Positions 1 to 8,536 of a stretch of 15,064 nt of DNA are shown here, one piece after another. The stretch comes from Actinobacteria bacterium UBA5176 (GTDB taxonomy: Bacteria > Actinomycetota > UBA4738). Numbering within the stretch: the first letter of the stretch is position 1; the number at the start of each line of letters is the position of its first letter. The stretch spans positions 33,097 to 48,160 of the forward strand of contig DHWS01000124.1 of NCBI GenBank assembly GCA_002413305.1. The letters are read 5' to 3'. A program made the position numbers and the translations under genes. The notes under the pieces were generated by a model. The model did not search any database and was not told the origin of the DNA. It saw only the letters and a program-made list of their open reading frames with translations.

Positions 1-551
1 TAGTCGAAGCCGAACTCGTTGTTCGTGCCGTACGTGACGTCCGCGGCGTAGTTCGGGCGACGCTGCTCCGGCGACATGTTCCCCTGGATGAGGCCGATGG
101 TCAGACCGAGGGCGCGGTGGATGGGGCCCATCCATTCCGAGTCGCGCTTGGCCAGGTAGTCGTTGGTGGTGACGACGTGGACACCCTTCCCGGTGAGCCC
201 GTTCAGGTAGGTCGGCAGGGTGGCCGCGAGGGTCTTGCCTTCACCGGTCCGCATCTCCGCGATGTCGCCCTGATGAAGGACGACCCCGCCCATGAGCTGG
301 ACGTCGAAGTGGCGCTGGCCGATGGTCCGCCGGGCGGCCTCCCGCACGCAGGCGAACGCCTCGGGGAGGAGGTCCTCAAGGTCCTCACCCCGGTCCAGGC
401 GTTCGCGGAGCTCGACCGTCTTGTGTGCGAGGTCGCCGGCCGTGAGTTCTTCGATCTCCGGCTCGAACGAATTGGTGAGCTTGACGTATTCCTCGAGCCG
501 TTTGCGCTTTCGGCCTTCGCCGAGCGTCCCGAGCTTTTCGACGATGGGCAA
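1..551 (-). CDS. secA: Preprotein translocase ATPase SecA, N-terminal part (runs off the window)
   Basis: SecA is the ATPase motor that drives unfolded preproteins through the SecYEG channel at the inner face of the cytoplasmic membrane. The 183 visible residues begin [10 protein letters not shown], carry the Walker A motif GEGKT at about residues 103-107, the family sequence [11 protein letters not shown] near 127-137, and end in the SecA signature [12 protein letters not shown]. The remaining ~700 residues and the stop lie outside the window. I place the start at a TTG, because GAGGAG lies 7 nt upstream of it and the resulting N-terminus matches the family. secA is the last gene of the block and follows hpf and a response regulator, with its own promoter-like sequence in the gap. 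Identity is certain; the choice of TTG is strong. Confidence 0.97.
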   Translation of the reverse strand, partial: MPIVEKLGTLGEGRKRKRLEEYVKLTNSFEPEIEELTAGDLAHKTVELRERLDRGEDLEDLLPEAFACVREAARRTIGQRHFDVQLMGGVVLHQGDIAEMRTGEGKTLAATLPTYLNGLTGKGVHVVTTNDYLAKRDSEWMGPIHRALGLTIGLIQGNMSPEQRRPNYAADVTYGTNNEFGFD

Positions 552-558
552 GTTCGAA

Positions 559-564
559 CTCCTC
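559..564 (-). promoter_or_regulatory. secA ribosome binding site (GAGGAG)
   Basis: GAGGAG sits 7 nt before the TTG at 551. It decides the start, because no ATG or GTG with comparable spacing gives the family N-terminus MPIVEKL. Confidence 0.8.
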
Positions 565-582
565 GTTGATGATCGTGGGTTG

Positions 583-606
583 GGCAGGCCGAACATCCGG
601 CCTGCC
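583..606 (-). other. Perfect 9-bp hairpin in the secA leader
   Basis: On the minus strand GGCAGGCCG, a 6-nt loop (GATGTT) and CGGCCTGCC form an uninterrupted 9-bp stem. It lies between the TATAAT box (612-617) and the secA ribosome binding site. A transcript starting 6-8 nt after the -10 box would begin at or within a base or two of the foot of this stem. No T-run follows, so it is not a classical terminator. A 5' stabilising hairpin or a leader regulatory structure are both possible. Confidence 0.6.
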
Positions 607-611
607 ATCCG

Positions 612-617
612 ATTATA
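612..617 (-). promoter_or_regulatory. Candidate secA promoter, -10 box TATAAT
   Basis: The minus strand reads TATAAT, a perfect consensus -10 box, in otherwise GC-rich DNA, 61 nt before the secA start. No good -35 box is seen: the best match is CTGATC at a long 19-nt spacing. It gives secA a transcript of its own in addition to possible read-through from the response regulator gene, whose stop is at 696. Confidence 0.55.
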
Positions 618-695
618 GGAGCGGGGTACGGCTAGGGATCAGAAGTGCCATGGACCAGACCCGTCGGGGTGACCGATCCGAGCTGCGAGGTGTCC

Positions 696-1397
696 TTACT
701 TGATCTCGAGCAGCTTCTCGCGTACGGCGTAGACCACCGCTTCCATCCGGGAGTGCAGGTGCAGCTTCTCCAGGATGTTGCGGATGTGGTTCTTCACCGT
801 GTTCTCGGAGATGAACAGCTCTTTGGCGATGTCGCGGTTGTTCAGCCCCTGCGCGACGAGCTTCAGGACCCCCATCTCGCGTTCGGTGAGCCGGGGCGCC
901 GGCAGCTGCTGGCGCTCGTCCGCGCGCTTGGACATGGCGGCGAACTCGGTGAGCAGCTTCGAGGCCATGGACGGCGAGATCCGGGACTGGCCCTGCCAGA
1001 CGCTCCGGATCGCGTCGGCGACCTCGTCGATCGAGATCTCCTTCAACAGGTAGCCCGACGCGCCGGCCTTGATGGCGTCGTAGAGGTCGACCTCTTCGTC
1101 CGAGATCGTCAGCATCAGGATCTTGACGTGCGGGAGAGCGTCCTTGATCTGCTGGGTGGCCTCGATGCCCGAACGCCGGGGCATCCGGACGTCCATGAGG
1201 ATCACGTCCGGCATGAGCTCCTGGGCCTTGCCCACGGCCTCATGGCCGTCGCCGGCCTCGCCGACGACTTCGATGTCCTCCTCCTGCTTGAGGACCATCT
1301 GCAGCCCGCGGCGGAACAGCGCGTGGTCATCGACGATCAGCACCCGGAGGGCACCGTCCAGTCCCGCCGTCTGTCTCCTGCCGGATTCGCTTGGCAC
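696..1397 (-). CDS. Orphan NarL/LuxR-family response regulator
   Basis: A two-domain response regulator of 233 aa. The receiver domain (about residues 18-135) has the acidic pair D23/D24, the phosphoacceptor D69 in MDVRMP, T97 and K119. The C-terminal LuxR-type helix-turn-helix (about 168-228) contains LTEREMGVLKLVAQGLNNRDIA and SENTVKNHIRNILEKL, split here as two motifs. It should bind DNA as a dimer when phosphorylated. No histidine kinase gene is adjacent, so it is an orphan and its signal is unknown. The start is a GTG without a clear ribosome binding site; an internal GTG just before the receiver (LRVLIVDD) is an alternative that would remove 18 residues. It lies 43 nt after hpf and before secA, an arrangement I recall from Streptomyces. 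That suggests a link to growth or stress physiology, but its targets cannot be read from the sequence. Confidence 0.95.
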   Translation of the reverse strand: MPSESGRRQTAGLDGALRVLIVDDHALFRRGLQMVLKQEEDIEVVGEAGDGHEAVGKAQELMPDVILMDVRMPRRSGIEATQQIKDALPHVKILMLTISDEEVDLYDAIKAGASGYLLKEISIDEVADAIRSVWQGQSRISPSMASKLLTEFAAMSKRADERQQLPAPRLTEREMGVLKLVAQGLNNRDIAKELFISENTVKNHIRNILEKLHLHSRMEAVVYAVREKLLEIK

Positions 1398-1440
1398 TCG
1401 ACCGTCCGTTCTCTCGGGCCCCCGGACCGGGCGGAACTGC

Positions 1441-1809
1441 CTACTCAGAACTGCGTGCTTCCAGGGGGCTAGTCCGAGGGGATTTTACGCGATTCCCTCG
1501 CCCTGTGAACCGGCTTTGACGTTTGCCCCGGTAGGTCGAGATCTGCTTCTCGAGCCGGTCGACCACCTGGTCCAGCGCAGAATCGATGTCGTGGCCGGCT
1601 CCTTCGGCCCGGAACGTGTGCCGGAGGGTCTCGAACGCCACCCCGACGCGATGGCTGCCGTCGATACGCGGATTGCGTTCGGCGATGACCTCGATCTCGA
1701 TGCGGCGCCCATCCGGGTCGAACCGTTCGAGCTTGGCGAGCTTGTGCTCCGCCACCCGGCGGATCTGATCGGTGATCTGGACGCCCCGGCCCTTCAGGAA
1801 GAGATCCAC
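1441..1809 (-). CDS. hpf: Ribosome hibernation-promoting factor, short form (HPF/RaiA family)
   Basis: HPF/RaiA proteins bind the decoding region of the 30S subunit and hold ribosomes inactive in stationary phase or stress. The 122-aa product starts MDLFLKGRGVQITDQIRRVA and continues through the usual beta-alpha-beta-beta-beta-alpha domain to DQVVDRLEKQISTYRGKR near residue 97. A short, basic, probably disordered tail follows. The GTG start is chosen because AGGAG lies 7 nt upstream; the frame stays open to 1887 but those extra 26 residues do not look like the family. Most actinobacterial HPFs known to me are long forms with a C-terminal dimerisation domain that makes 100S ribosomes. That domain is absent, and only 43 nt separate the stop from the next gene. 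The long leader (1810-2042) looks like structured RNA. Confidence 0.93.
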   Translation of the reverse strand: MDLFLKGRGVQITDQIRRVAEHKLAKLERFDPDGRRIEIEVIAERNPRIDGSHRVGVAFETLRHTFRAEGAGHDIDSALDQVVDRLEKQISTYRGKRQSRFTGRGNRVKSPRTSPLEARSSE

Positions 1810-1816
1810 TCCCCAT

Positions 1817-1821
1817 CTCCT
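1817..1821 (-). promoter_or_regulatory. hpf ribosome binding site (AGGAG)
   Basis: AGGAG lies 7 nt before the GTG at 1809 and decides between this start and the longer open frame reaching 1887. Confidence 0.75.
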
Positions 1822-1893
1822 CTCGTGGTGCATCCGATCCGGCCGGTCGAGGGACTCCCGCCTGGCTGACCTGGTCTTTGGCCCCACACTCGC

Positions 1894-1980
1894 CTGCCGA
1901 GGGGGTCACCGCCCAAGAGGCGGTTTAGCGCCTTCTCCCGGATGGGTCTCCCCGCCCGGGGCAGGGCTTACATCTAAGCC
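1894..1980 (-). ncRNA. Candidate structured RNA upstream of hpf (possible raiA-type motif)
   Basis: The 233-nt gap between comF and hpf holds no gene but folds well on the minus strand. GGCTTA/TAAGCC with loop GATG (1980-1965) is a perfect 6-bp hairpin. CTGCC (1964-1960) can pair with GGCAG (1898-1894). That stem encloses two hairpins: a 9-position stem capped by the GNRA tetraloop GAGA (1959-1938, one G-U pair and one mismatch) and ACCGCC/GGCGGT (1924-1908) with a 5-nt loop. Nested helices closed by a long-range stem are unlike random GC-rich DNA. Structured 'raiA' RNAs are known from Firmicutes and Actinobacteria, often upstream of raiA/hpf genes. I propose membership from position and fold only; I cannot confirm the family consensus. 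An ordinary hpf leader is the alternative. Ends are approximate. Confidence 0.45.
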
Positions 1981-2042
1981 GCACCATGCTCAGCGACCAA
2001 TGGTCACCTTACGTGGGTCGTTTCGCCTGCGACTGGCATCGA

Positions 2043-2816
2043 CTACCGGGAGGCGATCTCCCGGGCAACCACAGACCCAGGCGGAAGTCCCTGGGCATTG
2101 TAGCAACGCCCCGGCACGCCGTTCCCGAGCGATCGGGCCGCGGTGAGGACACCCACGTCGAGCGCACCGGCCTGTCGGAGCACGTTGGCGCACTCGGCGA
2201 CCGTGGCACCGCTGGTGAGAACGTCGTCGATCAGCAGGATCCGCGGAGGCGGCCGGGCGATCACCCGGAATGCGCCGTGCAGGGCCCGGCGGCGATCCGC
2301 CCCGGACCGCTGGGCCTGAGGCGAGGTTTCGACCCGCCGCGCCAGGAGGCGCTCCACCGGCCATCCCGCGCACGAGCCGACGGCCCGGGCGAGCGCTTCC
2401 GCCTGGTCGTAGCCCCGGGTCCGTTTGCGTCGCCGGCCGAGCGGGACCCAGGTGATCGTCCACGCCGGCTCGTCGGCCGGCATGCCCGCAGGCGGCCCGG
2501 GCCCGCTGGTGAGCGCCCAGACCATGACCGGGGCGAGGGCCGCGGCGGCCGAGCGCACGCCCGAGAACTTGAGCCTGAACAGGGCCCGGCGGACCGGGCC
2601 TTCGTACAGGAAGGCGGAACGCGCCCACCCGACGTCTCCCGGTGGGCAGTCCGGGCAGCGATCGACCGTGACCTCGAGGGGCCGCCCGCACGTCCGGCAT
2701 CCGGGGCCGTACAGGACCGCCACCGACGCCAGGCAGGCCCCGCAGAACGGCCATCCACCGGCCCCACACCCCAGGCACCGGCGGGGGAACAGCACGTCGA
2801 CCAGCTCGGCGAACAC
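2043..2816 (-). CDS. comF: ComF family protein (zinc-finger phosphoribosyltransferase-like)
   Basis: ComF proteins are named for DNA uptake in naturally competent bacteria; in most actinobacteria the function is not established. The 257-aa product has four N-terminal cysteine pairs typical of the family (CLGCG 14-18, CGAC 25-28, CRTCG 40-44, CPDC 54-57), the LKFSG segment near 82-86, GRRRKRTRGYDQAEALA about 127-143, and the PRPP-binding loop ILLIDDVLTSGAT at about 193-205. The GTG start at 2816 gives the usual short lead to the first zinc pair. The frame is open far upstream, but that part is out-of-frame sequence of the two genes before it. No ribosome binding site precedes the GTG. TATGGT (2823-2828) is 6 nt upstream and could be a -10 box for a leaderless message, which is weak evidence. 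It is followed by the structured hpf leader. Confidence 0.9.
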   Translation of the reverse strand: MFAELVDVLFPRRCLGCGAGGWPFCGACLASVAVLYGPGCRTCGRPLEVTVDRCPDCPPGDVGWARSAFLYEGPVRRALFRLKFSGVRSAAAALAPVMVWALTSGPGPPAGMPADEPAWTITWVPLGRRRKRTRGYDQAEALARAVGSCAGWPVERLLARRVETSPQAQRSGADRRRALHGAFRVIARPPPRILLIDDVLTSGATVAECANVLRQAGALDVGVLTAARSLGNGVPGRCYNAQGLPPGSVVAREIASR

Positions 2817-2875
2817 GAACGCACCATAGCGACCACCTGTGACATACCCCCGACCCGCGGGGATGGGGCGACGGG

Positions 2876-3541
2876 TCAGGCCGGAGTCACCAGGAGCGGA
2901 TCCGAACCGTCTCCGGAGCGCAGCCGGACGGCGACGGCCACCGACCGGGCGGTCCTGGGAACGGGATAGGAGACGGTTCGGCGTTCCGGGCTCGGTCGCG
3001 GCGCGGGGAGCCGGGCAAGCGCCTCCCTGGGGATCATCTCCAGCGGCGAACCTTCCACCACGACGATCGCGTCCGCTTCGCCCTCGCCGTGCCAGAACAC
3101 GGTCGACGCGTCCGCCGACAGTTCGACCCGCTCGATCCGGAAGGTCGCCTTGCCCACCCTCAGCTCCTTGCCCACCCGGATCGTCCCTCGCCGGACGTCG
3201 TTCCTGGGCCAGGGCATGACGAACGGCCGGCTGGCGAACTCCTGCGGTCGGGCAGCGTCCACGCTCACGGCGGACCGGATCTCGTACCAGCCGGGTTCGA
3301 GGTCCCCGATGCCCACCTCGAAGGGCACGAACAGGTCGCGGTTCGGCGCGACGTCCATTGAGCGGTCCTCGATGGGGAAGGTCCTCGTCTCCCCCACGGG
3401 CAGCCGCGAGATCCCGGCCGACATGAGCCGGATCCCGTGTGGGTTCCCGTCCGCGCCCCGCATGACGAACGCGCCCTTCAACGAAGCGGGGAAGCGTTCG
3501 AACCGCGTCCGAACCTCGATCTGCGGAGCGTCGCCACTCAT
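2876..3541 (-). CDS. Protein of unknown function, translationally coupled to mtnA
   Basis: I do not recognise this 221-aa protein. Its ATG overlaps the mtnA stop (ATGA), so it is very likely translated by coupling with mtnA. There is no signal peptide, membrane segment or cysteine cluster. The sequence alternates short hydrophobic strands with charged turns, suggesting two all-beta domains (roughly 5-115 and 118-220). Segments such as GDLEPGWYEIRSAVSVD, followed by FASRPFVMPWPRNDVRRGTI, resemble a beta-sandwich. It may be a cytosolic partner of the neighbouring enzymes, or simply a lineage-specific protein; no function is claimed. The long intact frame, the coupled start and protein-like composition support a real gene. 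The next gene, comF, begins 59 nt later. Confidence 0.8.
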   Translation of the reverse strand: MSGDAPQIEVRTRFERFPASLKGAFVMRGADGNPHGIRLMSAGISRLPVGETRTFPIEDRSMDVAPNRDLFVPFEVGIGDLEPGWYEIRSAVSVDAARPQEFASRPFVMPWPRNDVRRGTIRVGKELRVGKATFRIERVELSADASTVFWHGEGEADAIVVVEGSPLEMIPREALARLPAPRPSPERRTVSYPVPRTARSVAVAVRLRSGDGSDPLLVTPA

Positions 3542-4650
3542 CGCCGCTCCTCGCCGGCGGCCACCCTGGCCGGACCGGCCACCGCACTCGGTGAACGCCC
3601 CTCGAGCCGCGCGAACGACGACCGGTACGGTGGCGGCACCACCCCGAGGTCGGTCACGATGGCCGTGATCAGCTCGGCGGGCGTCACGTCGAACGCGGGG
3701 TTGAACGCCGGCGTCCCGGCGGGGGCGAACGGCACCCCGAGCGGCGCGACGACCTCGTCCGGGTCACGCGCCTCGATGACGATGTCCGAACCGGTCGCGG
3801 TCGAGAGATCCACCGTCGAGAACGGCGCCGCGACGAAGAACGGGATGCCATGGTGGCGAGCGAGCACCGCGAGTTGATACGTCCCGACCTTGTTCGCGGT
3901 GTCGCCGTTCGCCGCGATCCGGTCCGCGCCGACCAGCACGAGATCCACCAGGCCCTGGGCCATCAGGGACCCGGCCGCCGAGTCGGCGACCAGCGTCATC
4001 GGAACGCCCCGCCGCTGGAGCTCCCAAGCCGTGAGCCGGGCCCCCTGAAGGACGGGGCGCGTCTCGTCGACCCAGACCCGGACCTGCCGGCCGTCGTCGT
4101 GGGCGGTGGTGATCACCGCTTGGGCGGTTCCTTCGCCGCCGGTGGCCAGGGCGCCGGTGTTGCAGTGCGTGAGGATGCTCGCGCCGGGAGGAACCAGCGA
4201 AGCGCCGAACCGGCCGATCGCCGCGCACGACACCCGCTCCTGCTCCTCGATCCGGAGGGCCTCCCATGCCGCGGCCCGCCGGACGCCATCCGCGCTCTCC
4301 CCGGATGCCTCCGACGCCGCCCGGCCCACCCGCTCCACGGCACGGGAGAGGTTCACCGCCGTCGGCCGGCTGGCGGCCAGGACCGCCGCGGCCCGTTCGA
4401 GATCCCGAAGGATCCCGGCGGCTCCTCCCGGCGCCTCCGAACGAGCCGCCGCCAGGGCCATGCCGAACCCCGCCGCCACCCCGATCAGGGGAGCGCCCCG
4501 GACTGCCAGCGACGCGATCGCTTCCGCCACGTCCCCCGCCGTCCTCGCCTCGAGGTACACCTCTTCGTGCGGCAGCCGGCGCTGATCCAGGATCCGGAGG
4601 ATCGGTTCGTCGCCCCGCCACTCGACCGGGACGACCCGGCCGCCGCTCAC
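3538..4650 (-). CDS. mtnA: S-methyl-5-thioribose-1-phosphate isomerase
   Basis: MtnA converts methylthioribose-1-phosphate to methylthioribulose-1-phosphate in disposal or salvage of 5'-methylthioadenosine, a by-product of SAM use. It also accepts 5-deoxyribose-1-phosphate in some bacteria. The 370-aa product shows the eIF2B-alpha-like fold signatures: RGAPLIGVAAGFG at 51-63, the catalytic cysteine C163 in THCNTGALATGG, and the catalytic aspartate D243 in VGADRIAANGDTANKVGT. It ends with NPAFDVTPAELITAIVTD before an Ala/Arg-rich tail. The GTG start overlaps the stop of the aldolase-like gene (GTGA), and the stop overlaps the next start (ATGA). The preceding genes encode an aldolase-like protein, ahcY and a nucleoside phosphorylase, all dealing with SAM-derived nucleosides or their sugars. 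The conserved active-site residues separate it from true eIF2B subunits. Confidence 0.95.
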   Translation of the reverse strand: MSGGRVVPVEWRGDEPILRILDQRRLPHEEVYLEARTAGDVAEAIASLAVRGAPLIGVAAGFGMALAAARSEAPGGAAGILRDLERAAAVLAASRPTAVNLSRAVERVGRAASEASGESADGVRRAAAWEALRIEEQERVSCAAIGRFGASLVPPGASILTHCNTGALATGGEGTAQAVITTAHDDGRQVRVWVDETRPVLQGARLTAWELQRRGVPMTLVADSAAGSLMAQGLVDLVLVGADRIAANGDTANKVGTYQLAVLARHHGIPFFVAAPFSTVDLSTATGSDIVIEARDPDEVVAPLGVPFAPAGTPAFNPAFDVTPAELITAIVTDLGVVPPPYRSSFARLEGRSPSAVAGPARVAAGEERR

Positions 4651-5054
4651 CCGGCCACCTCGCGGCGGTCCCGTTCCCGCGCCGACCGCACGATCTCCTC
4701 CACCGCTTCGCTCAGCGACGGCGCGAACACGTAGACGCCGTGCCGGCCGGGACCGCCGCCGTCCTCCGGGACCGTCCCGGCCGGGTGGGCGTGGGCGACC
4801 GCGCCGGGGCCGTGTTCGGCGTACAGCCGCCGGTGGACGTCGAGGTCGCCGGAAGCACCGTCGAGCTCACCCGACAGGGAGCCGTCGATCAGGTCGGCGG
4901 CTCCCAGCGCTCCCAGCCGAGACCCGGTCCTGGTGATGGACAGCGTCGATCCGTCGAACACCGACAGGTTGCCTTCGCTCTCCCGCACCAGGCCGAACGA
5001 GAACAGCGTCCGGCCGGCGTCGCGGAACGCCTGCAGCTCCGCATCCGTCGCCAT
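4647..5054 (-). CDS. Small class II aldolase/adducin-like protein
   Basis: Class II aldolases and their relatives (fuculose-phosphate aldolase, MtnB dehydratase) are zinc enzymes of about 210 aa. This product has 135 aa. It keeps the N-terminal signature ESEGNLSVFDGSTLSITRTG (25-44), the helix DVHRRLYAEHGPGAVAHAHP with zinc-type histidines H88 and H90, and a C-terminal HGVYVFAPSLSEAVEEI whose H105 aligns with the third zinc ligand. Only 14 residues separate H90 from H105, where the family has about 60, so a central block is missing. The catalytic glutamate position, four residues before H74, is aspartate (D70). Its stop overlaps mtnA, suggesting action on the MtnA product as an aldolase or MtnB-like dehydratase, or a non-catalytic remnant. 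Family membership is fairly sure; activity is open. Confidence 0.8.
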   Translation of the reverse strand: MATDAELQAFRDAGRTLFSFGLVRESEGNLSVFDGSTLSITRTGSRLGALGAADLIDGSLSGELDGASGDLDVHRRLYAEHGPGAVAHAHPAGTVPEDGGGPGRHGVYVFAPSLSEAVEEIVRSARERDRREVAG

Positions 5055-5091
5055 GCCGCTCCGCCTCTCCCCGATCCCGGCCGGCTCGCCC

Positions 5092-7224
<2,133 letters not shown>

Positions 7225-7228
<4 letters not shown>

Positions 7229-8301
7229 CGCTTCAGCCGCTCCTTCAGCGCGGAGAGCACCGGGATCGGCGAGGGGTCCACGCCCCGCAGGAGCGCCAGG
7301 TAGGCGCTCACGAAATCGCCTGCCATCATCAGCGAGAACAGGGCCGGGAGCGGGCGATGCGTATCGGCCCGCACATCCCGGAAGGTAAGGCCCGACTCCC
7401 GCAGCGCCTCCCGTGTGGCATGCACCCGGGCCGCGATCCTCGGGTGCTCGCCCGGATGCCGGAGGACGATGACGGCGAACCGCTCCCCGGACCCCGCCGG
7501 CCACCCTTCGATCTCGTTGTGGTCGAGCTCGGGCAGCACGCCGGCCAGGGCGGGGACCTTCGCGTTCTCGTTCAGTTGTGTCTTCCAGCGGAGCGCGGCG
7601 GCCTCGGCCACGCCCTCCGAGCCCCAGATCACGGGCACCCGCTCACCGAGCCAGGCGGCCACCGACTTCGCCTCGTTCGACGCGGCCCCCGCTCCCGGGC
7701 CCAGCCGGTCGGCGAGCGCCGACAGCTCCCCTTCGGTCCGACGCACCTCTTCGGCGACCTCCGGCAGGAGCCCGATGGCCGACAGGACGCCGAGCGGCGC
7801 CGCCGCCAGGGACCCCAGGGCGGCCCGGGGAAGGGGGACCTCGGGCGGGAGCGGGATGTGCGGCACCTCGTCGGCCTCGGCGAGCGCGGCCAGCTCTCCG
7901 CCGGCGCTCGCGGCGACCACCCGGCACTCGCGAGCCACCGCTTCGGCGTACGCGGCGACCGCCTCCTCCGTGTTGCCGGAGAACGACATGGCGAAGACCA
8001 GCGTGTCGTGGTCGCAGAACGCCGGCAGTCCGTAGCCCTTCACGACCACCACGGGCATCGGGAGCATCGGCCCGGCCACCACCCGCAGGACGTCCCCAGC
8101 GATGCCGGAGCCACCCATCCCGCAGACGACCACCGCGCGGAGGCCTTCGGCCGAGGGGAGGGCGGCCGTTCGCGCCGCGATCTGGAACCCCGCCCCGAGC
8201 TGCCCGCCGAGCGACCCGATCAACCCGAGCATGCCGCCCCGGTCCAGGGCGGCGATGTGGGCGGGATCGTCCAGAGCGGCCGACGCCTCCGTCACCGGCA
8301 T
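7225..8301 (-). CDS. Bifunctional phosphoglucose/phosphomannose isomerase (SIS domain)
   Basis: A SIS-fold isomerase interconverting glucose-6-P, fructose-6-P and mannose-6-P, providing the precursor for GDP-mannose and related sugars. The 358-aa protein has the first SIS-domain phosphate loop GMGGSGIAGD (61-70), the sugar-phosphate loop SFSGNTEE (106-113), QLNENAK (242-248) and the family motif ELDHNEIEGW (258-267), which carries the catalytic histidine. Length and motifs match the archaeal/actinobacterial PGI/PMI family, and differ from classical PGI and from cupin-type ManA. The ATG lies 4 nt after the Trm112-like gene, and its stop overlaps the phosphorylase start. With manB two genes upstream it makes a mannose-phosphate supply module for the envelope glycosyltransferase region. 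Whether both activities are present cannot be seen. Confidence 0.92.
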
Positions 8302-8305
8302 CCGA

Positions 8306-8479
8306 TCAGGCCGTCGGTTTCTCGGCCTCTTCGATCAGCATGACGGGGATGTCGTCGCGAACGGGATAGCGAAGCCCGCACTTGGTGCACACGATGACCT
8401 CTTCGTCCTGCCGGTACTCGATCTCGCCGTGGCAGCTCGGGCACACCAGGATCTCCAGCAGTTCCTTGTCGACCGCCAT
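8306..8479 (-). CDS. Trm112-like zinc-ribbon protein (UPF0434 family)
   Basis: A 57-aa protein starting [20 protein letters not shown], with a second pair in [20 protein letters not shown]. The cysteine pairs CPSC (13-16) and CTKC (31-34) and the motif [11 protein letters not shown] are diagnostic of the bacterial Trm112-like family. In eukaryotes Trm112 activates several methyltransferases; the bacterial role is not firmly established. The ATG has AAGGAG 7 nt upstream. The gene lies between manB and the sugar isomerase, 4 nt from the latter, a position I recall for this protein in other actinobacteria. The SAM-related genes downstream make a methyltransferase link conceivable, but this is inference. 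Confidence 0.93.
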   Translation of the reverse strand: MAVDKELLEILVCPSCHGEIEYRQDEEVIVCTKCGLRYPVRDDIPVMLIEEAEKPTA

Positions 8480-8536
8480 CCTTCGTCTCCTTCTCGTCGG
8501 GGCCGAACGCGCGACGCGAACGGCCCGGGTCGGCGT

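Noticed and set aside
1810..1887. 26-residue extension of hpf
   Set aside because: A good ribosome binding site precedes the GTG at 1809, and the extension overlaps structured leader sequence without family similarity.
2046..2064. Perfect 7-bp inverted repeat CCGGGAG/CTCCCGG as a comF terminator
   Set aside because: It lies before the comF stop codon within the coding sequence and has no T-run after it.
1986..2969. 327-codon open frame on the plus strand
   Set aside because: Antisense to comF and the next gene; composition is Arg/Gly/Pro-rich without domains.
2817..3587. N-terminal extension of comF (open frame to 3587)
   Set aside because: The extra ~257 residues are the out-of-frame reading of the unknown gene and the end of mtnA. 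The family N-terminus begins just before the first cysteine pair.
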